The notes under the pieces were generated by a model. That model saw only the letters and a program-made list of their open reading frames with translations. It did not search any database and was not told the origin of the DNA. Positions 25,582-34,502 of a stretch of 64,000 bases of DNA are shown here, piece by piece. The translations under genes and the position numbers were made by a program. The number at the start of each line of letters is the position of its first letter. The first letter of the stretch is position 1. The stretch comes from Amantichitinum ursilacus (GTDB lineage Bacteria; Pseudomonadota; Gammaproteobacteria; Burkholderiales; Chitinibacteraceae). Where the stretch lies: positions 62,001 through 126,000 of the forward strand of contig NZ_LAQT01000002.1 in assembly GCF_001294205.1 (NCBI RefSeq), given 5' to 3'.

Positions 25582-27534
25582 ATGGCGGCAGAACACGATA
25601 CTGACAAAGTAGACCTCACCCGCGGCACCGCTCCTGGCGGCAAGCACGGCGAAGAGGATCAGCAACTTGATGCTGAAGCCCGTAAGGCAAAATTCAAGTC
25701 CCTGATCGTGCTCGGTAAAGAGCGCGGTTATCTTACGTACGCTGAAATCAACGATCACTTGCCTGAAGACATGCTCGACGCCGAGCAGATCGAAGGTGTG
25801 ATCAGCATGATCAGCAACATGGGCATTCAGGTTTACGACGAAGCCCCTGATGCTGAAGACCTGTTGATGTCTGATGCTACGCCGGCCGTCGCCGATGACG
25901 ACGCCGTCGAAGAAGCCGAGGCTGCATTGTCTTCGGTCGATTCCGAGTTCGGTCGTACGACCGACCCGGTGCGGATGTACATGCGCGAAATGGGTACGGT
26001 CGAACTGCTGACCCGCGAAGGCGAAATCGAAATCGCCAAGCGGATCGAAGACGGCCTCAAGCACATGATTCAGGCGATCTCGGCTTGTCCGACCACCATC
26101 ACCCAGATTCTGGAGCTGGTGGACAAGGGCCTGAACGACGAAATCCGCATCGACGACATCATCGACGGCTTTATCGACCCCAATGCAGTTGAAGAAGTCG
26201 CGCAACCGCCGGTCGAAGTAGTCGAAGAAGAAGAACTCGAAGACGCCGAAGAAACCGAAGAAGAAGACGAAGACGCTGATGGCAGCGCCGTCTCCGCCGC
26301 CAACCTGGAACTGCTGAAGGGCCAGGCGCGCGAGCACTTCGATGTAGTGCGCGAGCTGTATGCCCAGATGGTCGCCTCTTTGCAAAAAGACGGCGTGCAA
26401 GGCAAGGGTTATCAGGCCGCGCAACAGGGCATCGCAGACCAGTTCCAGAACATCCGCTTCTCGGCGCGTCAGGTGGAAGCCCTGTGCGACCAGCTGCGTT
26501 CGATGGTGGATGAAATTCGCGGTTACGAGCGCGAAATCATGGACCTGTGCACGCAGAAAGTCCGCATGCCGCGCGAACATTTCATCAAGACCTTCCCGGG
26601 CCGCGAAACCGATCTGGATTGGGTGCAAGAAGAATTGTCGTCGGGCCAGAAATACGCCGAAGTCCTGGAGCGCTATCAGCACGCCATCGTTGAAAAACAA
26701 GGCCGTCTGAAAGAACTGCAAGAAAAAGCGATGCTCCCGATCAAGGAGCTGAAGGAAATCAACCGCCAGATGTCCACGGGCGAAGCCAAGGCACGTCGCG
26801 CCAAGCGGGAAATGATCGAGGCCAACCTGCGTCTGGTGATTTCCATCGCCAAGAAATACACCAACCGTGGCTTGCAGTTCCTCGATCTGATTCAGGAAGG
26901 CAACATTGGCCTGATGAAGGCGGTGGACAAGTTCGAATATCGTCGCGGCTATAAATTCTCCACGTACGCCACGTGGTGGATCCGCCAGGCCATTACCCGC
27001 TCGATCGCGGATCAGGCACGCACTATCCGGATTCCGGTTCATATGATCGAAACGATCAACAAGATGAACCGTATCCAGCGCCAGATCCTGCAAGAGACCG
27101 GCCTGGAGCCGACGCCGGACGAACTGGCGACGCGCATGGAAATGCCGGAAGACAAGATCCGCAAGATTCTGAAGATTGCCAAAGAACCGATTTCGATGGA
27201 AACGCCGATTGGCGATGACGACGATTCGCATCTGGGCGACTTTATTGAAGATGCAGTGACGGTCGCCCCGGCAGAAGCGGCAGTGTATGCCGGCCTGCGC
27301 GAAGCTACCCGCGAAGTGCTCGACACCCTGACGCCGCGCGAAGCCAAAGTGCTGCGCATGCGTTTCGGTATCGACATGAGCACCGACCACACGCTGGAAG
27401 AAGTGGGCAAACAGTTTGACGTAACGCGTGAGCGTATCCGTCAGATCGAAGCCAAGGCACTGCGCAAGCTGCGCCACCCGACCCGTTCGGAACGCCTGAA
27501 GAGTTTTCTTGAAAGCGTGAGCAACGAGCCGTAA
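25582..27534 (+). CDS. rpoD: RNA polymerase sigma factor RpoD (sigma-70)
   Basis: A 650-residue primary sigma factor. Region 1.1 is at the N-terminus ([20 protein letters not shown]), region 1.2 reads [20 protein letters not shown], and an acidic non-conserved region lies at about 210-240. Region 2 contains [19 protein letters not shown] and the -10 recognition helix [18 protein letters not shown]; region 3 follows. Region 4 ends in the -35 helix-turn-helix [17 protein letters not shown]. Length and order match betaproteobacterial RpoD. Last protein gene of the operon, followed by a tRNA gene 18 bp downstream. Confidence 0.98.
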   Translation: MAAEHDTDKVDLTRGTAPGGKHGEEDQQLDAEARKAKFKSLIVLGKERGYLTYAEINDHLPEDMLDAEQIEGVISMISNMGIQVYDEAPDAEDLLMSDATPAVADDDAVEEAEAALSSVDSEFGRTTDPVRMYMREMGTVELLTREGEIEIAKRIEDGLKHMIQAISACPTTITQILELVDKGLNDEIRIDDIIDGFIDPNAVEEVAQPPVEVVEEEELEDAEETEEEDEDADGSAVSAANLELLKGQAREHFDVVRELYAQMVASLQKDGVQGKGYQAAQQGIADQFQNIRFSARQVEALCDQLRSMVDEIRGYEREIMDLCTQKVRMPREHFIKTFPGRETDLDWVQEELSSGQKYAEVLERYQHAIVEKQGRLKELQEKAMLPIKELKEINRQMSTGEAKARRAKREMIEANLRLVISIAKKYTNRGLQFLDLIQEGNIGLMKAVDKFEYRRGYKFSTYATWWIRQAITRSIADQARTIRIPVHMIETINKMNRIQRQILQETGLEPTPDELATRMEMPEDKIRKILKIAKEPISMETPIGDDDDSHLGDFIEDAVTVAPAEAAVYAGLREATREVLDTLTPREAKVLRMRFGIDMSTDHTLEEVGKQFDVTRERIRQIEAKALRKLRHPTRSERLKSFLESVSNEP

Positions 27535-27552
27535 TATCACGCCTCTTCGTGT

Positions 27553-27629
27553 GGGCCTGTAGCTCAGTCGGTTAGAGCAGAGGACTCATAATCCTTTGGT
27601 CGTGGGTTCGAGCCCCACCGGGCCCACCA
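27553..27629 (+). tRNA. tRNA-Ile2 (anticodon CAU, read as lysidine-modified)
   Basis: A 77-nt cloverleaf with encoded CCA and anticodon CAT at 27587-27589. Elongator Met, initiator Met and Ile2 tRNAs share this anticodon. The acceptor stem pairs GGGCCTG with CGGGCCC, giving C4-G69 and C5-G68, the pairs known as positive determinants for lysidine synthetase TilS. Initiator features, such as a 1-72 mismatch, are absent. In E. coli the Ile2 gene ileX also lies just downstream of rpoD. Automated tools may label it tRNA-Met. Confidence 0.85.
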
Positions 27630-27651
27630 GAACAGGTTGCAGATGTAAAAA

Positions 27652-27681
27652 AGCCAGACATTTCGATGTCTGGCTTTTTTG
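27652..27681 (+). terminator. Intrinsic terminator after rpoD-tRNA
   Basis: A perfect 10-bp stem AGCCAGACAT / ATGTCTGGCT with TTCG tetraloop, followed by TTTTTT. It ends the macromolecular-synthesis/tRNA transcript. Confidence 0.93.
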
Positions 27682-27712
27682 TTTTCTGGAGCGAAATGCT
27701 GCGTTGCAACTG

Positions 27713-27814
27713 CATAGGGTGGGTCCAGACCCACCAGCCCAAGGCGTACCGAAGAACGCAGACGTTTACACACTATTCCCTGGCTTTGATCGGTGGGTCT
27801 AGACCCACCCTATG
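27713..27814. repeat. REP-like dispersed element, copy B
   Basis: A 102-bp element with inverted ends CATAGGGTGGG and CCCACCCTATG. Each end is itself a perfect hairpin: GGTGGGTC-CA-GACCCACC at 27718-27735 and GGTGGGTC-TA-GACCCACC at 27792-27809. The interior shares CCCAAGGC and TGGCTTTGA with copy A at 7994-8141. It lies between the tRNA terminator and the 3' end of nadE, the usual extragenic location of REP/BIME elements. Confidence 0.75.
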
Positions 27815-27865
27815 CGAACAGCGCAGTTAACAGCCGTATTCTTAGTCCTTAACCGTCCGCCCCCA

Positions 27866-29914
27866 TCACTGCTCCGGCACCCCATTCTCCAGCTCCTCCA
27901 GCCACAACCGCGCATTTCCATCCGACGGTGCGCGCCAATCGCCGCGTGGCGACAGCGACCCGCCCGCCACCACTTTCGGCCCGTTCGGCACTGCCGAACG
28001 TTTGAACTGGCTAAATCCAAAGAAGCGTTGCACAAACACCTGCAGCCAGCGGCGGATGGTGACTAGCTCATACTGATTACGCGCTTCGGGCGGGAATGCT
28101 GCGGGCCATTCGCCGGTGCTCGCATCGCCCCAGGCATGCAGCGCCATAAACGCAATCTTCGAGGGCCGGAAGCCGTAGCGCAGGATGTAGAACAGGTTGA
28201 AATCCTGCAATTCATACGGTCCGATTTTGGCCTGCGTGCTTTGCAGCGGTTCGCCTGCGGTGGCGGGCACCAGTTCGGGCGAGATTTCCTGGTTCAGGAT
28301 TTCCAGCAGCGTGGCGTTGACGTCGCCTTCAAACTGGCGCGTTTCGATCACCCAGCGCAGCAGATGCTGGATCAGCGTTTTGGGTAGCCCGGCGTTGACG
28401 TTGTAGTGCGACATCTGGTCGCCGACGCCATAGGTGCACCAGCCCAACGCCAGCTCGGACAGATCGCCCGTGCCGATCACCATGCCGTTGTGATGGTTGG
28501 CCAGGCGGAACAGGTAATCAGTGCGCAGGCCGGCTTGCACGTTTTCGAAGGTCACGTCATACACCGCCTCGCCGCGCGAGTAGGGGTGGCCCATATCCTT
28601 CAGCATCTGTTCGGCGGCCGGGCGGATGTCGATTTCGTGGGCGCTGACGCCCAGCGCCTGCATCAGGCGATGCGCATTGGCTTTGGTGCCTTCGCCCGTG
28701 GCAAAGCCGGGCAGGGTATAGGCCATGATGGCGCTGCGCGGCAGGCCGAGGCGGTCGGCGGTCTGCGCGGCCACGATCAGCGCCTGGGTCGAATCCAGTC
28801 CGCCCGAAATCCCGATGACCAATGTTTTGCTACCGGTGCTGCGTACCCGTTGCAGCAAGCCCGCCACCTGGATGTTGTAGGCCTCGTAACAATCCTGATC
28901 CAGTTGCGCCTTGTTGGCGGGCACAAACGGAAAACGCGAAATCTTGCGCAGCAGACCCAGATCACGTGTCGGTGCATTCAACTGGAATTCAACGGTGCGA
29001 AACACGCGGCCATGCACGCGGCGATTGTCATCAAACGTGCCCTGGCGCGCACGTTCCTGGCGCAGCAAGTCCAGATCGATATCGGCGAGGGCAATGCGTT
29101 CGCCATCGGGAAAGCGATCGGTGGCGGCCAGCTCCGCGCCGTTTTCATAAATGGTGGCCTGGCCATCCCACGCCAGATCGGTGGTCGATTCGCCGTTGCC
29201 AGCCGCCGCATACAGATACGCCGCCAGGCAGCGCGACGACTGCGACTGGCACAGCTGATGGCGTGTATCGGCTTTGCCGACGGTGATATTGCTGGCGGAC
29301 AGATTGGCCAGCACGGTGGCGCCCGCCAGCGCGCCGGTCGAACTGGGCGGCACCGGCACCCACAGGTCTTCGCAGATTTCGGCGTGCACCACCAGGCCCG
29401 GTAAATCGCGCGCAGCAAATAGCAGGTCCGGGCCAAACGGGGCGATCCGGCTGCCGACGCGGATTTCCCCGCCTTCGGTATCGATGCCCGAGGCAAAGTG
29501 GCGGCGTTCGTAAAATTCGCGGTAATTGGGCAGATGCAGCTTGGGCACCACGCCCAGCAACTGCCCGGCCTGGATCGCCAAGGCGCAGTTGTAGATGCGG
29601 CCGGCGTGGCGCAGCGGCGCGCCCACCAGCAGCAACGTGGCCCAGTTGCCCGAGGCACTGATCAGCCGCTCGATTTCGCGCTCCACGCTGTCCAGCAACA
29701 CGTCCTGCAGCAGCAAGTCATCAATCGAATAACCGGACACACACAGCTCCGGAAACACCGCCAGCGCTGCGCCTTGGGCATGGCATTGCTGCGCCACGTG
29801 GATGATGGCATCCACGTTGGCGTGCGGATCGGCCAGCGTGCAGTTGAGAGTCGCGGCTGCGACACGCGCAAAGCCGTGGTGATAAAGCGAATAAAAAGCA
29901 GCGGAGCCAGTCAT
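27866..29914 (-). CDS. nadE: Glutamine-dependent NAD+ synthetase
   Basis: A 682-residue two-domain enzyme that amidates deamido-NAD using glutamine-derived ammonia. The N-terminal nitrilase-type glutaminase carries the catalytic triad Glu ([15 protein letters not shown]), Lys ([14 protein letters not shown]) and Cys ([13 protein letters not shown]). The C-terminal synthetase has the PP-loop [14 protein letters not shown] and [17 protein letters not shown] start at the ATG at 29914, which gives the conserved N-terminus and the usual family length of about 680; the open frame extends upstream without conservation. Single gene; nadC of the same pathway lies at the far end of the window. Confidence 0.96.
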   Translation of the reverse strand: MTGSAAFYSLYHHGFARVAAATLNCTLADPHANVDAIIHVAQQCHAQGAALAVFPELCVSGYSIDDLLLQDVLLDSVEREIERLISASGNWATLLLVGAPLRHAGRIYNCALAIQAGQLLGVVPKLHLPNYREFYERRHFASGIDTEGGEIRVGSRIAPFGPDLLFAARDLPGLVVHAEICEDLWVPVPPSSTGALAGATVLANLSASNITVGKADTRHQLCQSQSSRCLAAYLYAAAGNGESTTDLAWDGQATIYENGAELAATDRFPDGERIALADIDLDLLRQERARQGTFDDNRRVHGRVFRTVEFQLNAPTRDLGLLRKISRFPFVPANKAQLDQDCYEAYNIQVAGLLQRVRSTGSKTLVIGISGGLDSTQALIVAAQTADRLGLPRSAIMAYTLPGFATGEGTKANAHRLMQALGVSAHEIDIRPAAEQMLKDMGHPYSRGEAVYDVTFENVQAGLRTDYLFRLANHHNGMVIGTGDLSELALGWCTYGVGDQMSHYNVNAGLPKTLIQHLLRWVIETRQFEGDVNATLLEILNQEISPELVPATAGEPLQSTQAKIGPYELQDFNLFYILRYGFRPSKIAFMALHAWGDASTGEWPAAFPPEARNQYELVTIRRWLQVFVQRFFGFSQFKRSAVPNGPKVVAGGSLSPRGDWRAPSDGNARLWLEELENGVPEQ

Positions 29915-29996
29915 CGGTAACAGCCAGACAAAGAGGTTCGGCGCGCGGTGGCGCAAGGCTCCCAATATACCACCGGCCGCGCGCCAGGCCGCCAGC

Positions 29997-31076
29997 CTAC
30001 TTGGGGCGCGGTGGCTGCAGACTGGCGTCGGCGCGTTGCTCGCCAGCGCGCGTGCGCTTGACGGCAATGGCCACGGCGCGCGCCAGATTGCGCGCTTCTT
30101 CCTGGATTGCGGTGTCTTTATCCAGCGTGTCATGGCTGGTGGCATACGGTTCGTAATAGCCGATATAGCGGTCCAGCCGCGCCATCGAACCCGATTCCAC
30201 CAGGCCCATCCAGTCCAGCCAATCAGTCAGGGCGCGGCGCGAACCTTCGATGCCCGCGACGTCACCGTGCACCAGCACGCCATAAGCGCGGCCCGCCAGA
30301 TGCTTGGGATAGTCCCAGCCGTCCAGTTCGATAGCCTTGGCTTCGGCATTCTTTTTGCCGTGCGTGCTGCTGGGGTCCGGATTGCCGCCATCGGCGCACA
30401 CCAGCCGGTCCATCAGCAACTTGAGCGGGCTGGCCACCTGAAACCAATGCGTTGGCGTCACAAACACCACGCCGTGGCAGGCGGCAAAGCGTTCATACAC
30501 ATCGTTCATGATGTCGTTGACCTGGCCCAGCGAATGATTGGGATAGCAACTACAGGGCCAATGACACAACGGCATGGCGGTCGAGACACAGCCTTTGCAC
30601 GGATAAATATGTAAATCCGGGTCTGACGTCAGCCGCGACAAATCCAGCTTGTCCACATGCATGCCTTGCAATTGCAGCGTTTGCTCGATCAGCCCCATCA
30701 GCCGATAGCTTTTCGACATCTCGCCGGGACAGGTGTAATCGTTGCGCGGCGATGCGTTGATAATCAGCACGCGTGACATCGTGGCCGGGTCTTGCTGGCG
30801 CTTTTGTGCAGCTTCGATGCGGTCGTGCGCAGCGCGCCATTCCACCGACAAATCGTAATCCGGGTCCTTGAAACCGGGGCCAGCTTTGGCAGTAATCGGC
30901 GATTTGCGACCTTCGCTATACGCTTGCCAGGCGATGGCTTCCAGTTTGTCGATTTCGGCCTTGGCCTCGTTAAACGCCGGGTCATAAAAACGCGCCAGAT
31001 AACGTGCGCGAAATTGCTCGCGGGCAAGCGGTTGCGTCACCTGGCCGGTGCGGGCGGGAGGTACGGCGGCGGGCAT
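29997..31076 (-). CDS. Flavodoxin-fold NAD(P)H-dependent oxidoreductase with cysteine cluster
   Basis: A 359-residue protein. An N-terminal helical extension of about 98 residues with no recognised domain precedes a flavodoxin-like fold beginning SRVLIINASPRND. Near residue 155 lies a compact cysteine group CKGCVSTAMPLCHWPCSC, then VVFVTPTHWFQVASPLKLLM and AGRAYGVLVHGDVAGIEG, typical of FMN-binding NADPH-dependent reductases. The Cys spacing recalls iron-sulphur flavoproteins of the Isf group, but the spacing differs, so a cluster is only possible. AAGGAC about 8 nt before the ATG supports the start. Substrate unknown. Confidence 0.78.
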   Translation of the reverse strand: MPAAVPPARTGQVTQPLAREQFRARYLARFYDPAFNEAKAEIDKLEAIAWQAYSEGRKSPITAKAGPGFKDPDYDLSVEWRAAHDRIEAAQKRQQDPATMSRVLIINASPRNDYTCPGEMSKSYRLMGLIEQTLQLQGMHVDKLDLSRLTSDPDLHIYPCKGCVSTAMPLCHWPCSCYPNHSLGQVNDIMNDVYERFAACHGVVFVTPTHWFQVASPLKLLMDRLVCADGGNPDPSSTHGKKNAEAKAIELDGWDYPKHLAGRAYGVLVHGDVAGIEGSRRALTDWLDWMGLVESGSMARLDRYIGYYEPYATSHDTLDKDTAIQEEARNLARAVAIAVKRTRAGEQRADASLQPPRPK

Positions 31077-31358
31077 CGCGGAAGTCCTTATCAGAGGGGG
31101 AGTAGGCTGTCCTGCAGCCTGCGCCGGTCAAATCCGCGCGCCCATCCGGCAACATCCGGCGTGCGCTGTAGGCGGCGCACTTATTTAAAAGACTTGCGAC
31201 TCGTCCGATACTCGGCGAATACAAATCGCTGCACGCGCGACAAACTGCCGATACAGGTTTCGGTTGTAATACGCTGACCCGGATTGCGTTCCGGGATTAC
31301 GGGCAAGACCGCCAGGCAAGGCCAACTCACGGCCCGCGCTGGCAACAGGGGAATCCGG

Positions 31359-32012
31359 ATGTCCACCATCTCATCGTTATCGCAAATCGCGTCGTCGCTG
31401 GGGACCAGCAATACCGCCAGCAGCAACGCCACGTCCGCCAGCAGCGCCAGCAGTGCGGCTTCCGGTTCCAGCAGCGCCAACACCGCCGCCACGCCGTCCG
31501 CAGCCACGCCCAGCAGTACGGTCAGCATCGGCAGCGGCACCGCCGCCAGCGGTTCCACTTATACGTCGGCCGGTCTGCTCAATACGCTGAACACCATCAA
31601 GGCCGAAAACATGGCCAGCAACCCGCTGTACAGCCTGGGCGATGGCTCGACGGTGGACAGCGGCAATAGCGATAGCCTGATGAGCATGCTCGGTGGCACC
31701 AGCAGCAGCGATTCCAGCACCAGCCTCACCGACACGGTCAACAATCTGCTGGGCCAGATTGAAGACATTAAATCCAACGCGGCATCGACGGCAGCGGCGG
31801 CTACGGGCAGCAGCGCCAGCAGCGCGGCGTCCGGCAGCACCAGCACCGATGCGGCCTCGGGCAGCACCAGCACCGTCACCGACGCCACGTCGGCCGACGC
31901 GGTGTCCAAGCAGTGGGCCGCCATCCTCAAACAGAATCCGCAAGCCGCTGCGCTGGTCACCAAAAATTCGCTGGATCAGAACCTGATCAGCAACCTGCTT
32001 GCCACGTCTTAA
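31359..32012 (+). CDS. Ser/Ala/Thr-rich low-complexity protein, unknown function
   Basis: A 217-residue protein starting MSTISSLSQIASSLG, with GGGGA 6 nt before the ATG. Two low-complexity blocks of Ser, Ala, Thr and Gly (about 16-65 and 155-190) flank a more ordered part, AGLLNTLNTIKAENMASNPLY. A C-terminal helical segment reads QWAAILKQNPQAAALVTKNS. No signal peptide or cysteine. It resembles secreted appendage-associated proteins in composition only; I do not recognise a family. Its stop codon shares the palindrome TTAA at 32009-32012 with the stop of the convergent regulator gene. Confidence 0.65.
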   Translation: MSTISSLSQIASSLGTSNTASSNATSASSASSAASGSSSANTAATPSAATPSSTVSIGSGTAASGSTYTSAGLLNTLNTIKAENMASNPLYSLGDGSTVDSGNSDSLMSMLGGTSSSDSSTSLTDTVNNLLGQIEDIKSNAASTAAAATGSSASSAASGSTSTDAASGSTSTVTDATSADAVSKQWAAILKQNPQAAALVTKNSLDQNLISNLLATS

Positions 32013-32698
32013 GCCGCCAGCGCGGTGTCCTGGCGTTCGCGCCGGATAATCGGATTGAGCGTTTGCGGCGGCATGGTCGGTGGCGCCAGCAAACCGCGCG
32101 CCTGGGCAATGGCGGCTGCCTCCGTGCGGGTAGTGGCCTGCAGCTTGCCCAGGATGGCCGCCACATGCGATTTGGCAGTGCCCACCGAAATCCCCAGCAT
32201 GGTCGCAATCGCCTTGTTGCACGCGCCTTGCGCCATCACCCCCAGCACATCCAGTTCACGCCGCGTCAGCGACACGCGCGACAAGCTGTCCACCAGCCGC
32301 TGCGACACCGAATCGCACACATAGCGATTGCCGCGTTGCAGCGCCAGCACGCCGCTCACCAGTTCGTGCCGTTGGCAGTCGGTCAGCACATAGGCATGCA
32401 CGCCCAGATCCAACGCCTGACGCACTTCCCATTCGCGTTCTTGCGCCGTCACGATCATTAACCGCGGTGCGCTGGCGGGATAGTCGGACTGGCCGCGCAG
32501 GCGCGTCATAAACGCGATGATGGTGTCGTAGTCGCCCACCAGCACGTCCACGTTGCTAAAGCTGGTCTGGCCGATCTGGCTGGCGTCGGTGCGGGTTAAC
32601 AACAGGCCGGGTTCTTCGGCCAGCAGCGCCGAGACACCGGCACCAATTACGGGATTACGGTGAGCCACCAACACCCGGGTATGCATTTCTTTGCTCAT
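32009..32698 (-). CDS. NarL/FixJ-type regulator with degenerate receiver domain
   Basis: A 229-residue protein with a receiver-like N-terminal half and a LuxR-type C-terminal helix-turn-helix (SLTRRELDVLGVMAQGACNK and GISVGTAKSHVAAILGKL). The receiver keeps a candidate phospho-Asp (VLVGDYDT) and the Thr (MIVTAQE). It lacks the acidic pair (VLVAHRNP where the family has VDDHP) and the conserved Lys (AYVLTD for GYLLKD). Metal-dependent phosphorylation is therefore unlikely and it may act as a pseudo-receiver. GGAG 8-9 nt upstream supports the start. It lies close to a complete paralogue-type regulator at 33771. Confidence 0.85.
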   Translation of the reverse strand: MSKEMHTRVLVAHRNPVIGAGVSALLAEEPGLLLTRTDASQIGQTSFSNVDVLVGDYDTIIAFMTRLRGQSDYPASAPRLMIVTAQEREWEVRQALDLGVHAYVLTDCQRHELVSGVLALQRGNRYVCDSVSQRLVDSLSRVSLTRRELDVLGVMAQGACNKAIATMLGISVGTAKSHVAAILGKLQATTRTEAAAIAQARGLLAPPTMPPQTLNPIIRRERQDTALAA

Positions 32699-32882
32699 GT
32701 CGTTGCTCCAGATTCAAAAGGCAGTTTGAAATCGTGATCCCTGGCGTGGTCCGGATAGGTGTCCCGCCGGGGTAGCTGTTCTGTTCGGTCGAGGGATGGT
32801 CAACACGATAAACAACGCTGAACAAACGCAAATCCCTGATTCGTGATCCTGGCGTACTACCCGAAAGGGTAAGCGCCGATAT

Positions 32883-33260
32883 TTAATGCCTGCCCTCATC
32901 GGGCGAGTGCGACAACACAATGCGGCGGCCAAACATGCGCGCATCCAGCGACCACGCCCCGGGCCCCAGCAGCGCCAGCGCCGCCGCGTTCATGGTCAGC
33001 AACAGCGCCATCGGCAGCAGTGGCGGCAAGCACCAGCGCAAGCCGGCCAGTTGCAGCAGCACGACCACGCCCGCCGTCATTGGCGTAAACAAACCCAGCG
33101 CCAGCAACGCCGCCAGCACGCCAACGGCAATATCGACGCCTGCCCATGGCGTGTTGGCGCAGCAGCCGTATAAGGGCAGCGCAATGGCCGTGGCCGCGCG
33201 CAACAACAGCAGGCCCACGCCGGGCGCACCAGCGGGAAACATGGAATAGAGTCTTTGCAT
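32883..33260 (-). CDS. Small DoxX-like membrane protein
   Basis: A 125-residue protein with three or four hydrophobic segments (about 12-30, 42-60, 62-80, 82-100), including GLLLLRAATAIALPLYG and LLALGLFTPMTAGVVVLL. The pattern resembles DoxX-type quinol oxidase accessory proteins. No catalytic motif is visible. It sits between two LuxR-type regulators; AT-rich spacers on both sides suggest an independent transcript. Confidence 0.65.
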   Translation of the reverse strand: MQRLYSMFPAGAPGVGLLLLRAATAIALPLYGCCANTPWAGVDIAVGVLAALLALGLFTPMTAGVVVLLQLAGLRWCLPPLLPMALLLTMNAAALALLGPGAWSLDARMFGRRIVLSHSPDEGRH

Positions 33261-33770
33261 CGGGCCAGCTTAGGCAGCCCGCACGCAACCCACATCCTTC
33301 GATCCACGCGGCTTGCGCTCACCCGGTCGGGTTAGTCGCGCCTACGCTGTGCGCCGGTGAGGCGCATCGAGATAGTTGTAGGCGGTGGCCGGACAAGATG
33401 CAAATGACAATGGCGTTGCCCTGCCGTCGCCACGTCAGGAATTGCCCATGGTTGAAAGCACCGCGTTTTTAACGATAACGATGCACCTGGGCACTAGGGC
33501 AGGCCGCGCAAATGCTTTAAAGTGTGGGCCCGCGCGCGTTACGGCACATGCGGGCATTGCTTCCGTCTGTCGGTTATGCTTCCGCCAATTATCGTATTCA
33601 CCACAATTAGCCTATCACTAGCCATTTCCATTTTTGCTACAAAATTACTTTATGAGTAAAATTGCCTGCCAAAATGTCAGTTAACGATGGCGGGCGCAAA
33701 CGATTCCGGCTGCTTGCCTTTTTCGCGCGCTCGCACTTTGCGCGGCATTCCTCGCTTCAGGACCTGACCT
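33261..33770. other. Spacer upstream of the response regulator
   Basis: About 510 bp without a convincing gene. The stretch 33590-33670 is notably AT-rich compared with its surroundings and probably holds the promoter and control sites for the regulator at 33771. I cannot assign boxes with confidence. Confidence 0.5.
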
Positions 33771-34421
33771 ATGTTCACCACCGCTGAAACCGCCATCACG
33801 CCGCGCCCGATTACCGTGCTGGCCGTCGACGACCACCCGTTGTTGCGCGAAGGCATTGGCGGCGTTATTGGCAGCCAGGCCGATATGCATCTGGTGGGCG
33901 AAGCATCCAACGGGCGCGAGGCGGTGGAGATGTATCTGGCGCATCGGCCCGACGTCACGTTGATGGACATCGTGATGCCCGAAATGGACGGCATCGAGGC
34001 GCTGACGCAAATCCGCCGGCAAGACGCCAAGGCGCGCATCGTGATGCTGACTACCTATCGCGGCGACGTGCAGGCGCTTAACGCCATCAAAGCGGGCGCC
34101 TCGGGTTATTTGCTCAAAAGCATGTTGCGCAAGGAACTGCTGGAAACCATACGCTCGGTGCACGCGGGCCAACGCCGCATTCCGCCCGAGGTGGCGATGG
34201 AATTGGCCGAGCACGTCAGCCAGGACAATCTAAGCCAGCGCGAGATCGAAGTGCTGCAACAAGCGGCGGCGGGCCGATCCAATAAGCGCATTGGCGCGCA
34301 GTTGTCGATTTCGGAAGAAACCGTCAAAGCGCATATGAAAAACATCCTGGCCAAATTGATTGCCAACGACCGCACGCACGCGGTGACGATTGCGCTCAAG
34401 CGCGGGATTATTTCGGTGTAA
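33771..34421 (+). CDS. NarL/FixJ family response regulator
   Basis: A 216-residue response regulator with a complete receiver: acidic pair VLAVDDHPLLREG, phospho-Asp in VTLMDIVMPEMDG, Thr in IVMLTTYRG and Lys in GYLLKSML. The C-terminal LuxR helix-turn-helix is NLSQREIEVLQQAAAGRSNK and SISEETVKAHMKNILAKL. No histidine kinase is encoded nearby, so it is an orphan regulator. AGGA about 9 nt before the ATG. A bidirectional terminator follows. Confidence 0.92.
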   Translation: MFTTAETAITPRPITVLAVDDHPLLREGIGGVIGSQADMHLVGEASNGREAVEMYLAHRPDVTLMDIVMPEMDGIEALTQIRRQDAKARIVMLTTYRGDVQALNAIKAGASGYLLKSMLRKELLETIRSVHAGQRRIPPEVAMELAEHVSQDNLSQREIEVLQQAAAGRSNKRIGAQLSISEETVKAHMKNILAKLIANDRTHAVTIALKRGIISV

Positions 34422-34451
34422 CGGGTCTGCGTGATGCGCCTGGCCCACCAT

Positions 34452-34483
34452 AAAAAAACGCGCCTGTAACAGGCGCGTTTTTG
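34452..34483. terminator. Bidirectional terminator between convergent genes
   Basis: A perfect 12-bp stem AAAACGCGCCTG / CAGGCGCGTTTT (34455-34466 with 34470-34481), TAA loop, A/T runs on both sides. It serves the regulator on the plus strand and the chitin-binding gene on the minus strand. Confidence 0.93.
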
Positions 34484-34502
34484 TTGCTGAACACCGGTGC
34501 GA

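Noticed and set aside
25573-27540. 655-codon open frame antisense to rpoD
   Set aside because: It mirrors rpoD exactly and has composition typical of antisense frames in GC-rich genes; rpoD is certain, and no ribosome site or family match supports the antisense product.
31377-32222. Gly/Ala-rich minus-strand frame over the Ser/Ala-rich gene
   Set aside because: The plus-strand frame has a good ribosome site and ends neatly at its neighbour; the minus frame runs into the regulator gene in another frame.
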